Positions 23,058 through 32,412 are shown, counted from the first letter of the stretch. The stretch: DNA of 64,000 bases from Paenibacillus riograndensis SBR5 (GCF_000981585.1 NZ_LN831776.1:759001-823000); one strand, 5' to 3'. Made by a program: numbers and translations. The notes: generated by a model from the letters alone, not told the origin.

Positions 23058-24566
23058 TTGATATCACCAGGAACAAAAGAACGTAAGCTTATCTTGACCG
23101 GCGTGCTGCTGGCTACCTTTTTGGCAGCAATTGAAGGGACGGTTACCGGGCCTGCCGGACCGGCTATCGTGGGAGATTTTCAGGGGATGCAGTGGCTGAG
23201 CTGGATCTTTACCGCCTATTTGCTGGCCATGGCAGTGACAACGCCCATTTTCGGCAAGCTTAGTGACTTGATGGGCCGGAAGCCGGTGTTCATCGGCGGT
23301 GTTGCTGTTTTTCTATTAGGCTCGCTGCTGTGCGGTGTGGCTCAGAGTATGGAGCAGCTGATCGTGTTTCGCGGTCTGCAGGGGATCGGAGCGGGCGCAC
23401 TGATTCCGATGACTTTTACCATTATAGGGGATATTTACAGCATTCAGGAACGGGCCAAAACCCAAGGGCTGCTGAGCTCCGTCTGGGGGATTTCATCGCT
23501 GGTAGGCCCGCTGCTTGGCGGTTATGTTGTGGATTACTTGAGCTGGCGCTGGGTATTCGTATTCAACCTGCCCTTTGGTCTGCTGTCCATTGTCTTCATC
23601 TCCCGTTTTCTGAAGGAAGAAAACGTACGGCGCAAGGCGAAACTTGATTTGCCGGGCGTGCTGCTGTTCGCTGCGGGGATGGGGGCCCTTCTCTTCGGGC
23701 TGACGACCGGGGGCCAGAACCTGCCGTGGACTTCTCCGTTGCTGCTGTTTCTGTTAGCAGCTTCCGTTGCGGTATTGGTTATTTTCTGGCGGGTGGAGCG
23801 CCGTGCCTCTGAGCCGATGCTGCCGCTCGGGCTGTTCTCCATCCGTAATATCACTGTGTCTACCGGGGCCAATCTGCTTGTCAGCACGCTGATTATCGGA
23901 TTGACCACCTATGTGCCGCTGTGGGTGCAGGGAGTATCCGGCGGGAGTGCAGCCCTATCGGGTCTGCTGCTGGCTCCGATGTCGGTAGGCTGGGTGCTTG
24001 GCTCGTTCGCTGGCGGGAGAATGATTCTGCGATCCGGTTCCCGGCAGACGGGCGTGCTGGGTCTTTCATTAATTGTGCTGGGGGCCGGCGGCCTGATATT
24101 TATGACTGCAGAATCCCCGCAGCTGCTGCTCCTCGGCCTGATGCTGGCCTGTGGAGTGGGTTTCGGTTATGCCTCCATCGTATTCACTATTATTGCCCAA
24201 TCCTCCGTTGAACATAGCCAGCGGGGGGCCTCTACAGCGCTGAATACCTTTACCCGTTCACTTGGACAGACGGTGGGAGTCGCGATTTTTGGCTCCTGGC
24301 TGAATTTGAATGTGAAGTGGCAGCTGGATGGGGCGCCGGGCTCTGCTGAAGCTGGCACCGATATCAACCAGCTCCTTCATCCACAGGGGGAGAGTGCGCT
24401 TTCAAGTGAAGCCTGGGGCAGCCTGAAAAGCGCGCTGGAAGGCGGTCTGCATTCGCTGTTCATCGTGATGGCAGTGTTCGCTGTCTTGTCGCTGCTGATT
24501 ACTATGGGCCTGCGTAAAGGCTTGCCTTCATTGAAGGAGGAGCCCGCTGCTCAGAAGGAAGCCTAA
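23058..24566 (+). CDS. MFS multidrug exporter, DHA2 (14-helix, EmrB/QacA-like)
   Basis: About 502 residues. I prefer the TTG at 23058, with GAGAGG 11 bases ahead; a TTG at 23049 is nearly on top of that site. Fourteen hydrophobic segments can be counted. Helix 1 reads LLATFLAAIEGTVTGPAGPAI (a variation of the LDxTIVNVALP motif C region), loop 2-3 has GKLSDLMGRKPVF, and helix 5 has SLVGPLLGGYVVD. Family knowledge: proton-driven drug or metabolite efflux. Convergent with a MarR gene; that regulator may act on it or on the divergent MFS gene. Confidence 0.9.
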   Translation: MISPGTKERKLILTGVLLATFLAAIEGTVTGPAGPAIVGDFQGMQWLSWIFTAYLLAMAVTTPIFGKLSDLMGRKPVFIGGVAVFLLGSLLCGVAQSMEQLIVFRGLQGIGAGALIPMTFTIIGDIYSIQERAKTQGLLSSVWGISSLVGPLLGGYVVDYLSWRWVFVFNLPFGLLSIVFISRFLKEENVRRKAKLDLPGVLLFAAGMGALLFGLTTGGQNLPWTSPLLLFLLAASVAVLVIFWRVERRASEPMLPLGLFSIRNITVSTGANLLVSTLIIGLTTYVPLWVQGVSGGSAALSGLLLAPMSVGWVLGSFAGGRMILRSGSRQTGVLGLSLIVLGAGGLIFMTAESPQLLLLGLMLACGVGFGYASIVFTIIAQSSVEHSQRGASTALNTFTRSLGQTVGVAIFGSWLNLNVKWQLDGAPGSAEAGTDINQLLHPQGESALSSEAWGSLKSALEGGLHSLFIVMAVFAVLSLLITMGLRKGLPSLKEEPAAQKEA

Positions 24567-24600
24567 GTTATAGCGCTGGACAAGCTGTAAGAAGCACACA

Positions 24601-24644
24601 AAACCGGCTGTGTACTCCCTTGAACAGGAGGGCACAGCCGGTTT
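24601..24644. terminator. Bidirectional terminator between MFS and MarR genes
   Basis: A perfect 12-bp stem AAACCGGCTGTG/CACAGCCGGTTT, serving the convergent exporter and regulator genes. Confidence 0.85.
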
Positions 24645-24707
24645 CTGTCTGTAGAAGAAGGGATGCCCGTGAACGTGAAACGATTCACAACCCTTGTGGC
24701 CTTAATT

Positions 24708-25175
24708 CTACTTGCGGGGCAGCGGCGAAAGTTTCTCTGCCTGCAGGCCCATCTTCTTAAGCAGGGTAATCATCTGTTCCTTCTCTTCGTCGCTAAGACC
24801 GCTAAATGCCAGATGCAGCCGTTCGGAATATTTCGGATACATTTCATTCATGAGGCGTTCGCCCTCTGAGGTCAGCTCGGCAAAGATCACCCGCCGGTCG
24901 CTTGGGCAGGGCTTGCGCTGCAGATAGCCGCGTTCTTCCAGCTTGTCGATCACGTACGTAACGTTGCCGCTCTGGAGCAGCAGCTTGGCACCGATCTGCT
25001 GAATAGGCTGCGGACCCTTGTAGTAGAGGACTTCCATGACAGCGAAGGCTGTAGGATTGAAGCCTTCAATCTTGCTGCCGGTTACGGCATGCTCATTAAT
25101 GCTCTTGAAGGACTTGGCAAAAACCCGGTACAAATGCAGTGTCAGTTGAGTGTCGCGTTCATAGGATTGTATCAT
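24708..25175 (-). CDS. MarR-family transcriptional regulator
   Basis: A 155-residue regulator; start preceded by GTGGAGAAG. Pattern: N-terminal helix QLTLHLYRVFAKSFKSINEHA, then FNPTAFAVMEVLYYKGPQPIQQIGAKLLLQSGNVTYVIDKLEERGYLQR (helix-turn-helix), and wing PSDRRVIFAELTSEG. The DRR motif is the MarR wing signature. Divergent from an MFS exporter across 332 bp, the usual arrangement of a repressor and its efflux target. Ligand unknown. Confidence 0.92.
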   Translation of the reverse strand: MIQSYERDTQLTLHLYRVFAKSFKSINEHAVTGSKIEGFNPTAFAVMEVLYYKGPQPIQQIGAKLLLQSGNVTYVIDKLEERGYLQRKPCPSDRRVIFAELTSEGERLMNEMYPKYSERLHLAFSGLSDEEKEQMITLLKKMGLQAEKLSPLPRK

Positions 25176-25507
25176 GCTTCTCCACCTCTATTGTTAATCG
25201 TGCGGGCTGGCCCGTACGGTTTGGAATCCTAGCTTTGTTGATCTAGCTTTACAATACGTCAAAGAATGGATAATGAACATGTGATTTGTCACAATGAGCA
25301 CACTTTTAATTATTAAAAATCAAACAATTTTTTGACTGTGCATAAAAATGGTGAACATTCTGGCTGCATTTTCATCCGACTCAGGAAGGAGAGGGGGTTA
25401 AGCCTCTGGCACAGCAGGCAATTACAGCCGGGGTTCGATGAATCCTCCTTTGCAATTCCTTATTATGGTTACAGTAGATAACCAATCGTACGGGGAGTGG
25501 ACAAAGG
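25176..25507. promoter_or_regulatory. Divergent MarR/MFS control region
   Basis: No gene. Two short dyads: TGTGA-TTTG-TCACA (25280-25293), a perfect 5-bp inverted repeat, and the quasi-palindrome TCAAACAATTTTTTGA (25320-25335), a possible MarR-type operator in an AT-rich stretch. Nearer the MFS start is a G-rich piece (25380-25440) with GAGG/CCTC pairing but no convincing terminator or riboswitch. Confidence 0.45.
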
Positions 25508-26806
25508 ATGAAAGAAAATCAGGAAAATGTCACAACGGCAGTGAAGCTGACATCGAATAAACCGTTTGTATTGCTGATTACCGCGCAGCTTGTATCCAAC
25601 ATCGGAGATTGGCTTCACATTCTGGCCTTGCTTACCATGGTCGGGCTGAAATGGCAGGCTTCGCCCTGGGAGATTACAGCCGTCTCCTTATGCATGGCAG
25701 TGCCGATGCTGCTTGGCGGTCCGTTCGCGGGATATCTGAGTGATAAGGTGGACCGGAAAGGGATTATGATCGGGTCTGATCTGGTACGTGCCGGGATTGT
25801 GGCTTGTCTTGTATTTGCCGGTTCGCTCTGGCAAGTCTATGTATTGCTCCTGGCGAAGGGAGTTATGGACGTGCTGTTCTCTCCGGCCAAAAGCGGCAAG
25901 CTCAAGGAGCTGGTGCCGCCCGGACAAATGGATCAGGCTGTAGCGCTAAGCTCTTCTATCGAGCAGATCACCAAAATTATCGGCCCTGCCCTTGGGGGGC
26001 TGCTCGTTGCGGCTGTCGGCATTTCGGCCTGCTACTTCATTGACTCGGTGAGCTACATTGCTTCAGCGGTTATCCTGCTGGGACTCCCGCGCGTGGGGAT
26101 GTTCAAGACCGGCCGGCCGAATGAGGACGGAGACACTGCCCGCCCATCCTTCCGCAAAGAAGCTGGTGCGGGATTGCGGCTGATCGGCAGCATGCCCGTA
26201 GTGCTCAGTGGAGTCGTGATGATTGTCGCCGCCCTGCTGGTGCTTCAAATTGCCGATTCCCAGACGGTTACTCTGTTCCGGGAAATTCCGGGAGTGAACG
26301 CCGATTTGCTGGGCTGGTGCGTGGCCGCCAGCGGTTTTGGCACCCTGCTCTCTGCTTTGGCAGTGGGACGGTTGGGAAGCGGCAAACATCCGCTGGTGTT
26401 TATGGGAACGGGAACTCTTCTCATGGGCTCTGTGTTTGCGGGTGCAGCCCTCGTGACGGTCACCGGGCAGGCAGGCTTCTGGATGGATACGATGCTGTTC
26501 GGCTCGTTTGTTCTCGCCGGGGTGGGTGCAGGCTTTGTGATTATACCATTCAACTCGATGCTGCAGCGCCGGACGCCCGAGGCCTACACCGGCCGGGTAT
26601 TCGGAATCGTCGGCAGCCTGACGAGTGCGGCGGTTATTCTTGGTCCGGTAGCCGGCGGTGCGCTGGTCACAGCTTCCGGACCGGCCACAGCATTCTTAGT
26701 CTCGGGTGTGCTGTCTGCGCTGCTCGGAGCGGCGGTCCTCTTCCTGCGGACAGGAATCGAAAACCGGGACCAAGCGGCGCAAGAGCTTCAACAGTCCGCG
26801 GCTTAA
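25508..26806 (+). CDS. MFS transporter, macrolide-efflux/MefA-like 12-helix type
   Basis: A 432-residue protein with about twelve hydrophobic helices. It starts SNKPFVLLITAQLVSNIGDWLHILAL, and has the loop GYLSDKVDRKGIMIGSDLVRAG, both typical of the MefA/enterobactin-exporter-like MFS group (SxxGdw..., motif A variant D-x-x-D-R-K). Family knowledge: proton-coupled efflux. Divergent from MarR. Substrate not predictable. It ends about 110 bp before the ABC transporter genes. Confidence 0.88.
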   Translation: MKENQENVTTAVKLTSNKPFVLLITAQLVSNIGDWLHILALLTMVGLKWQASPWEITAVSLCMAVPMLLGGPFAGYLSDKVDRKGIMIGSDLVRAGIVACLVFAGSLWQVYVLLLAKGVMDVLFSPAKSGKLKELVPPGQMDQAVALSSSIEQITKIIGPALGGLLVAAVGISACYFIDSVSYIASAVILLGLPRVGMFKTGRPNEDGDTARPSFRKEAGAGLRLIGSMPVVLSGVVMIVAALLVLQIADSQTVTLFREIPGVNADLLGWCVAASGFGTLLSALAVGRLGSGKHPLVFMGTGTLLMGSVFAGAALVTVTGQAGFWMDTMLFGSFVLAGVGAGFVIIPFNSMLQRRTPEAYTGRVFGIVGSLTSAAVILGPVAGGALVTASGPATAFLVSGVLSALLGAAVLFLRTGIENRDQAAQELQQSAA

Positions 26807-26924
26807 CTCTGCTGTCGTCTGAACTAGGCTGGTACACGCTGGCTGAGGGTGATATGATATGATCGGATTACCGGAGTGATCCGGCACTACCAAAGCTATT
26901 ATTGTTTAGGAGATGGAGAGCTGT

Positions 26925-27698
26925 ATGGAAGAAACAGAAGCGCCGCAGGGGCCGGAGCTTGAAGCGACCGGAGACAGTGAACAAGAGAGTGCGGAGCGGG
27001 ATACCGTACTGGATGTCTATATTGAAGAGGCCGGTTATGAAGCCGGCGACAGGAGAATAAGCAATATCTCCTTCCAGGTGCAGCAAGGCCAGCTGCTGGG
27101 TTTAATCGGCCCGAACGGAGCCGGGAAGAGCACCACCATCAAGACGCTGCTTGGGCTGCTGAAGCATGCCAAAGCCCGGGTGAAGCTCGGCGGAGCGAAC
27201 AAGTCCTATGCCTACGTGCCGGAACAGCCGGTATTCTATGAGGATCTGACACTGTGGGAGCATCTGGATCTGGCTGCTGCCGCTTATGGTTTGTCCTATG
27301 AGACCTTTGGGGCTACTGCCGAGAAGCTTTTATCGCAGTTTGGCATGGAACAAGTGCGCAATGATCTTCCGGCAGGCTTCTCCAAGGGTATGAAGCAAAA
27401 AATGATGCTGATGCTGGGTTTCCTGGTCCAGCCTGATATTTATATTGTGGACGAGCCGTTCATCGGGCTGGACCCGCGTGCCACCAAGGATTTCCTGCGG
27501 CTGCTGGAAGCGGAGCGTAGGCGCGGAGCCGGAGTGCTGATGTCCACGCACGTGCTGGACACCGCCGAGAAGATCTGCGACAGCTTTGTGCTGATCTCCG
27601 GGGGGAGAATGACAGCTACGGGTACACTGGAAGACATCCGCGCCCAGGCGGGATTGCCGGAGGCGTCGTTGTTTGATTGCTTCGATGAATTGACATGA
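26925..27698 (+). CDS. ABC transporter ATP-binding protein, EcsA-like
   Basis: About 257 residues; the ATG at 26925 follows GGAGAG at a workable distance, while an ATG at 26913 overlaps it. After an unusual acidic N-terminal extension of about 30 residues comes the ATPase: Walker A GPNGAGKSTTIK, Q-loop YVPEQPVFYEDLT, signature variant PAGFSKGMKQKMML, Walker B PDIYIVDEPFIGLD, and switch His in STHVLDTAE. The next gene overlaps by 4 bp. Its partner is of the EcsB family, so this is an EcsA equivalent. No ecsC is present here. Confidence 0.9.
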   Translation: MEETEAPQGPELEATGDSEQESAERDTVLDVYIEEAGYEAGDRRISNISFQVQQGQLLGLIGPNGAGKSTTIKTLLGLLKHAKARVKLGGANKSYAYVPEQPVFYEDLTLWEHLDLAAAAYGLSYETFGATAEKLLSQFGMEQVRNDLPAGFSKGMKQKMMLMLGFLVQPDIYIVDEPFIGLDPRATKDFLRLLEAERRRGAGVLMSTHVLDTAEKICDSFVLISGGRMTATGTLEDIRAQAGLPEASLFDCFDELT

Positions 27699-28945
27699 GC
27701 AGAGAGGCATTTGCTTTTCCCACTGCCCCCAAGCTGTTCAAGCGGCGGCTATTCTCACACTTCCGCGAGCAGTCGGCAATCATCCGCACGGCTGCGGACT
27801 GGACGGTGCTGCTGTATATCATTATTCCCGGGGGTCTGCTGGGCGGGCGGTTTTACTATGGCTTCTGGAACCATGAGTTACCCGCCTGGACCGCAGCTTT
27901 GCCGTTTGCATTGATCCTCGCCCTGCTGGCTATTCTCATAGCCAACGGAGGGCTGGTTCTTCTGCTCCAGGAAGGGGATTTGCTGTTCCTCAGGCAGCGG
28001 GAGAACTGGATCAGAACGATTGTGCTGCGGGGAACGATCTACAGTCTGGCAGTTACATCTCTTAAGATGGCGGCTGTGTATGCCATACTGCTGCCCTTCA
28101 TCGTGCGGGGCTACGGCGTTAGTCCGGCTGCGGCCTGGGCGCTGCTTGTTCTGACGCTCGCCTGCAGCTGGTGCGTTAAGCTGCTGGGGCATATTGTAAA
28201 AGTCCAGCGCCAGGGCTTCCGCCGCTGGCTGTGGCTGATTCCTGCGGTAACCGTACCCTGCGGCATCTATATCCGGGCCGGCTTGTTTTGGAAAGACAGC
28301 CCATCCCTGCTGCTGCTTGTAGCAGCGGTGTTAGCGGCGGTGACGGTCTGGGCCATCCGCTACCGCTTGCGGCTGAGCGGGACCTTCATGAATGATGTGC
28401 GCGAAGACTACAAGCAGCGGATGAGAATCGCTGCGCTGCTGCTGCGCGGGGTGCTCGATAAACCGCGGCCTACACGCTATAAACCGTGGATTTTCCGTAA
28501 ATCGCAGCCGCTGCTGAAGTCCAAGACGCCGGAGAGCCGGTTTACAGCGGCGGCCATCAAGGCGCTGGTGCGGAACCCGGCCCATTTGAAGCTGTATCTG
28601 TCGTTTACCGGTGTGGGGCTGATCGCGGTGTTTATTGTTCCTTCCCTATTGAAGTGGCTGATCTTCGCCCTGCTGGTCGCGTTGATGGCCTACTGGCTGT
28701 CCTCCTTCTGGCTGCTGTTCTCCGGGGATGACTATATCGGGATTTTACCGTTCACCAAAGAACAGAAGGCAGTGGCTGGCTCAAAAACGCTGCCGCTGCT
28801 GCTGCTGCCGTTCTCCCTGCTGTGCTCGGCGGTAATCTGTACGCAGCTCTATGGCTGGCTGGGGCTGGTGCTGTTTATTCCTGTTGGCGGCATAGCCGGA
28901 TACCTGATTGCCAATATGTTCAGCGCGTTCCGTTTTGCCAGATAA
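27695..28945 (+). CDS. ABC transporter permease, EcsB family
   Basis: A 416-residue membrane protein whose ATG overlaps the ATPase stop (ATGA). It opens LFKRRLFSHFREQSAIIRTAADWTVLLYIIIPG and has about ten hydrophobic segments with a central basic stretch (PRPTRYKPWIFRKSQPLLKSK), as in EcsB. Family knowledge: EcsAB is an exporter-type transporter linked in Bacillus to regulated intramembrane proteolysis by RasP, competence and secretion. Whether this is the orthologue or a paralogue cannot be settled here. Confidence 0.88.
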   Translation: MSREAFAFPTAPKLFKRRLFSHFREQSAIIRTAADWTVLLYIIIPGGLLGGRFYYGFWNHELPAWTAALPFALILALLAILIANGGLVLLLQEGDLLFLRQRENWIRTIVLRGTIYSLAVTSLKMAAVYAILLPFIVRGYGVSPAAAWALLVLTLACSWCVKLLGHIVKVQRQGFRRWLWLIPAVTVPCGIYIRAGLFWKDSPSLLLLVAAVLAAVTVWAIRYRLRLSGTFMNDVREDYKQRMRIAALLLRGVLDKPRPTRYKPWIFRKSQPLLKSKTPESRFTAAAIKALVRNPAHLKLYLSFTGVGLIAVFIVPSLLKWLIFALLVALMAYWLSSFWLLFSGDDYIGILPFTKEQKAVAGSKTLPLLLLPFSLLCSAVICTQLYGWLGLVLFIPVGGIAGYLIANMFSAFRFAR

Positions 28946-28951
28946 CAGCCC

Positions 28952-28988
28952 CGGCCGGAAGTCCGAAGGTTCTCCAGAGTCACGGCCG
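28952..28988 (-). repeat. Possible fragment of the MITE-like repeat
   Basis: CGGCCGGAAGTCC followed by TTCTCCAGAGTCACGGCC resembles the block CGGCTGGAAGTCC ... TTCTCTGGAGTCACGACC inside the 34924-35142 element. Only about 37 bp are shared and no terminal repeats are present, so it may be a relic or chance similarity. Confidence 0.4.
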
Positions 28989-29084
28989 GTCCAGACATTG
29001 GGAAATTTCAAATCCGGTTTTTGGTAATGAAATTTCCTGTTCTAATAAGCACACCCCGAGAGGGGGGAATGTATAATACCCGAA

Positions 29085-29117
29085 CAAGCCAGCCTCCTGA
29101 AATAGGAGGCTGGCTTG
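29085..29117. terminator. Bidirectional terminator between ecsB-like gene and flavoprotein gene
   Basis: A perfect 14-bp stem CAAGCCAGCCTCCT/AGGAGGCTGGCTTG with a 5-nt loop, between convergent genes. Confidence 0.88.
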
Positions 29118-29180
29118 TTGTTGGAGCGCCGCCGGCGGGTTTGCGCCGCACACGGACCGCTTTGCTCTTTCAAGTTCAGC

Positions 29181-30452
29181 TTATTTCCGGTACTGCTCTG
29201 CTGCATGCTTGCCTGCTGTATATCCTGTGGAGAAGGCTGCGGTAATATTGTATCCGCCGGTATAGCCGTGAATATCCAGTATTTCACCGCAGAAGAACAA
29301 GCCGGGCATCAGCTTGGATTCCATGGTCCGCGGATTAATTTCCTTCAGGTTGACGCCGCCGCCGGTGACAAAGGCTTCCTCCAGGGAGCGGGTGCCATAT
29401 ACCTGAACCGGCAACCGCTTCAGGAGGGCTGCAAGCGCCTGCAGCCCGCTTTTGGGCAGATGATGCCCGGTGGTGTCGCCATCCAGTTCCGCTTTGGCGA
29501 GCAGGAGGGGAATCATCCGCTCCAGCAGTAATCCCTTCAGTGAGTTGCGGAGCGCCTTCTTCGGCTCCAGCTCCAGCTTATTCTGCAGCTGTTCTTCCAT
29601 CTCCTGCGGGTTCAAGTCGGGGAAAAGGTCAATAGACAGCTCTACAGTATCGGTTCCGGACTTGCGCTGGACCTGGCGCAGGAATTGGCTGCAGCGCAGC
29701 GCAATCGGCCCGGAGAGTCCAAAATGGGTAAAGATCATATCGCCCCGGTGGGCAATGACCCGCTTGCCTTTAGGATTCCAGACCGTGAGCGTCACATCCC
29801 GCAGGGACAGGCCCTGCAGCTCACCTGATTTGATCCACCCCTCCCGCGACAGGATGGGCACTTCCGTGGGGAACAGCTCCGTAATGGTGTGTCCGGCGGC
29901 TTCAGCCCATGGATAGCCATCCCCGGTAGAGCCGGTCTGAGGAACCGATTTGCCGCCGGTGGCAATAACTACGGCACTGGCGCTGAGTGTTCTGCCCGTG
30001 GTCAACCGGACGCCTTTCACACTGCCATTTCCATAGAGAACCTCCGCCACCGGGCTGTCCGTGATCATCTGCACGCCCAGACTGCGCACCTTGCCGATGA
30101 GTGCGGAAACGACGCTTGAGGCCTTGTCTGACACGGGAAACATCCGCCCGTTATCTTCTTCCTTCAGGGCGATGCCGAGATTCTCAAAAAACCGGATAAT
30201 ATCCAGATTGTTGAAATGATCAAATGCGCTGTACAAAAAGCGCCCGTTGCCGGGAATATGGGATATCAGTTCAGCGGTTTCCTTGGCATTGGTCACATTG
30301 CAGCGGCCGCCGCCGGAAATCCCCAGCTTCCGGCCAAGCCTGGAGCCTTTGTCCACCAGCAGAACTGCAGCTCCATGCTCCGCTGCTGCTACGCTGGCCA
30401 TAAGCCCGGAAGGTCCGCCTCCGATAATAATTACATCATAGTTGCCGCTCAT
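29181..30452 (-). CDS. NAD(P)/FAD-dependent oxidoreductase, BaiN/HI0933 family
   Basis: A 423-residue flavoprotein. N-terminal dinucleotide motif YDVIIIGGGPSGLMASVAAAEHG, the family signature KGSRLGRKLGISGGGRCNVTN, the active-region motif EEDNGRMFPVSDKAS, and C-terminal FVTGGGVNLKEINPRTMESKLMPGLFFCGEILDIHGYTGGYNI. This is the HI0933/YtfP/BaiN family; the physiological substrate is mostly unknown. Full-length. Convergent with the EcsB-like gene. Confidence 0.92.
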   Translation of the reverse strand: MSGNYDVIIIGGGPSGLMASVAAAEHGAAVLLVDKGSRLGRKLGISGGGRCNVTNAKETAELISHIPGNGRFLYSAFDHFNNLDIIRFFENLGIALKEEDNGRMFPVSDKASSVVSALIGKVRSLGVQMITDSPVAEVLYGNGSVKGVRLTTGRTLSASAVVIATGGKSVPQTGSTGDGYPWAEAAGHTITELFPTEVPILSREGWIKSGELQGLSLRDVTLTVWNPKGKRVIAHRGDMIFTHFGLSGPIALRCSQFLRQVQRKSGTDTVELSIDLFPDLNPQEMEEQLQNKLELEPKKALRNSLKGLLLERMIPLLLAKAELDGDTTGHHLPKSGLQALAALLKRLPVQVYGTRSLEEAFVTGGGVNLKEINPRTMESKLMPGLFFCGEILDIHGYTGGYNITAAFSTGYTAGKHAAEQYRK

Positions 30453-30566
30453 AAATCTGCTCCTTTACATGTTAAAGGCACGGTGCGATTTGCGCCCCCC
30501 TAACGGCATCATACCATTAAGGCCACGGCTGGGCCAGAGACCCGGACCTAGGCGCCGGGATTTACA

Positions 30567-30595
30567 TTGTCAGGATAGCGCGTGTGTGCTTTAAT
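30567..30595 (+). promoter_or_regulatory. Extended -10 SigA promoter of histidine kinase gene
   Basis: TTGTCA (30567-30572), 17-bp spacer, TGC then TTTAAT (30590-30595), an extended -10. Transcription would start near 30602, so a GTG start at 30582 would be left out of the message. This supports a start near 30630. Confidence 0.6.
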
Positions 30596-30629
30596 CAATG
30601 TGAATAGGATAATTTGTCCAATTAGGGGA

Positions 30630-32378
30630 GTGATTTCAATTATTTATGCGGTAAAGGATATTTTATTGCAAATTACAGCGGCTTGCTCCTTTCTGTGCAT
30701 GTTTAAATGGTGGATCGATCAAGGCCATATCGTGCGAAGGAACGGAAAGTTCCCAGACGACCAATCCTTTTTAATACTCAGCTGTGCGCTGAGCATTGTC
30801 TTCTGCATGTTTTTGTCCACAACCCTGTTTGGTGCAATCTATCTGAATTTAGCGATGATCCCCGCTTATATCGGTATCCTGTATGCCGGCTTCCGCTCGG
30901 GGATCAGCTTAGCTGTTTTTTTTATACTGTGCACTGCATTATTCTCGGAGCCTCCCGGCCTCAGCAATCTGGTGCTGAACACAGGCGTGCTGCTGTATCC
31001 GCTGCTGTTCGGCATGGCGAAGCCTTTTAAGAGCGAAAACATTATGGGCAAAATCTTCATTCTCTGGAGTGTGCTGTTTCCGAGCATGATGTTTATTGTC
31101 CTTGCGCCAAAAATGTATGGCCCCAGCCTGTACGACACCTCGCCCAAAGAAATGGCAGTGGCCTTGTTCTACCTGCTTGTTCCGGTTATCCTGGGAGGAA
31201 GCTTGTTATACTTTATTGAAACCGCTTGGGACAGGCAGCAGACTCAGGAGAAAATGAAAGGGATTTCGGAGAAATTCGAACGGGAATCGGAGAAGCTGCA
31301 GCAGATCACCAATGTCGTACCTGTCAGTATTATGCTACTTGACGATATGGGCTATGTGACGGAGATTAATGATTGTATGCTGGACCTCTTCCGGCAGCAT
31401 GAGCCGGGCATTACAAGGGAGGCTATTGTAGGCCAGCAGGCAGAACGGCTGCTCCTCCAAGAGATTAACGGGGAGGCCCTAAAGCGTATGAAAGATAGCG
31501 GATTCAGCAAACAACGGTATAACGAGAAAGTGCAGTATGACTCCAGAACCTACAATGTATTTTCTGCGCCTCTGCAGCAAGGATTGGGAGGAGGATCAGG
31601 AGGCCGGGTTTTGATAGTCCAGGACCTGACCGAAGAAGAGAAGTTCCGCAGCGAACTGGACAATGTGGAGCGGCTAACCCTGGTCGGGCAGATGGCAGCA
31701 GGAATTACACATGAAATCCGCAATCCAATGGCCGTAGTCCGCGGATTTTTGCAGCTTATGCGGGAGAAAAGCCCCGGGGAAATGGACTCATATTATCAGA
31801 TTGTCATAGAGGAGCTGGACCGGGCCAACGGGATTATTAATGACTTCCTCTCCCTTGCGCAGAGCCGGATTTCTGACAAGGAGCCTGTTCAGCTGCATCA
31901 TATTATAAAAGAGCTCGCCCCCCTTCTGTGGGCCGACGCTAACCTCCGCGGCCAAAGCGTGGAGCTGAGATTATGCCCATCCCTTCCGCTGCTTCAGCTC
32001 AACCCCAGGGAAATCAAGCAGCTGATCCTTAACCTGGCCCGGAACGGGATGGAAGCGATGGAGCCTAAAGGGGAACTGCTTCTGGAAACGCATTTTAACG
32101 AGAATAAGGTGGAGCTGATTATACAGGATACTGGCAGCGGTATTCCGCAGAGTCAGCTGGAGAAGCTGTTTGTACCTTTTTACACCACCAAAAACCAGGG
32201 TACGGGCCTGGGCCTTCCGCTGTGCCTGAGCATTGCCGAGCGGCATCATGGCAGCATCAGAGTGGAGTCCCAAGTGGGGAAAGGCACGGCATTTATCGTT
32301 TCTTTTCCCTACGTGCAGGAGGGCAGGCAGCAGGCTGCCGCCACGAAGGAGCACTCTGATTCTCCCCCGCAGCCGTAG
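30630..32378 (+). CDS. Membrane sensor histidine kinase, KinB/5TMR-LYT type with PAS
   Basis: About 582 residues from the GTG at 30630; the start is uncertain (see promoter), and ATT codons at 30639 or 30642 lie at a better distance from AGGGGAG. The N-terminus has five to six hydrophobic helices (5TM-5TMR_LYT-like), then a coiled linker and a PAS domain (TNVVPVSIMLLDDMGYVTEIN). The kinase core follows: AGITHEIRNPMAVVRGFLQLM (His about 361), LNLARNGMEAM, DTGSGI, GTGLGLPLC. Family knowledge: this domain order is typical of sporulation phosphorelay kinases such as KinB. No response regulator is adjacent, consistent with a phosphorelay kinase. Confidence 0.88.
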   Translation: MISIIYAVKDILLQITAACSFLCMFKWWIDQGHIVRRNGKFPDDQSFLILSCALSIVFCMFLSTTLFGAIYLNLAMIPAYIGILYAGFRSGISLAVFFILCTALFSEPPGLSNLVLNTGVLLYPLLFGMAKPFKSENIMGKIFILWSVLFPSMMFIVLAPKMYGPSLYDTSPKEMAVALFYLLVPVILGGSLLYFIETAWDRQQTQEKMKGISEKFERESEKLQQITNVVPVSIMLLDDMGYVTEINDCMLDLFRQHEPGITREAIVGQQAERLLLQEINGEALKRMKDSGFSKQRYNEKVQYDSRTYNVFSAPLQQGLGGGSGGRVLIVQDLTEEEKFRSELDNVERLTLVGQMAAGITHEIRNPMAVVRGFLQLMREKSPGEMDSYYQIVIEELDRANGIINDFLSLAQSRISDKEPVQLHHIIKELAPLLWADANLRGQSVELRLCPSLPLLQLNPREIKQLILNLARNGMEAMEPKGELLLETHFNENKVELIIQDTGSGIPQSQLEKLFVPFYTTKNQGTGLGLPLCLSIAERHHGSIRVESQVGKGTAFIVSFPYVQEGRQQAAATKEHSDSPPQP

Positions 32379-32412
32379 TGTTCCTGATCAGGGAAGATGA
32401 AGCGGCTGCCGC

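Noticed and set aside
25395..25445. tRNA-like piece (GGTTCGA) upstream of the MFS gene
   Set aside because: Flanking bases do not form the T-stem, and no D-arm, anticodon arm or acceptor stem can be drawn.
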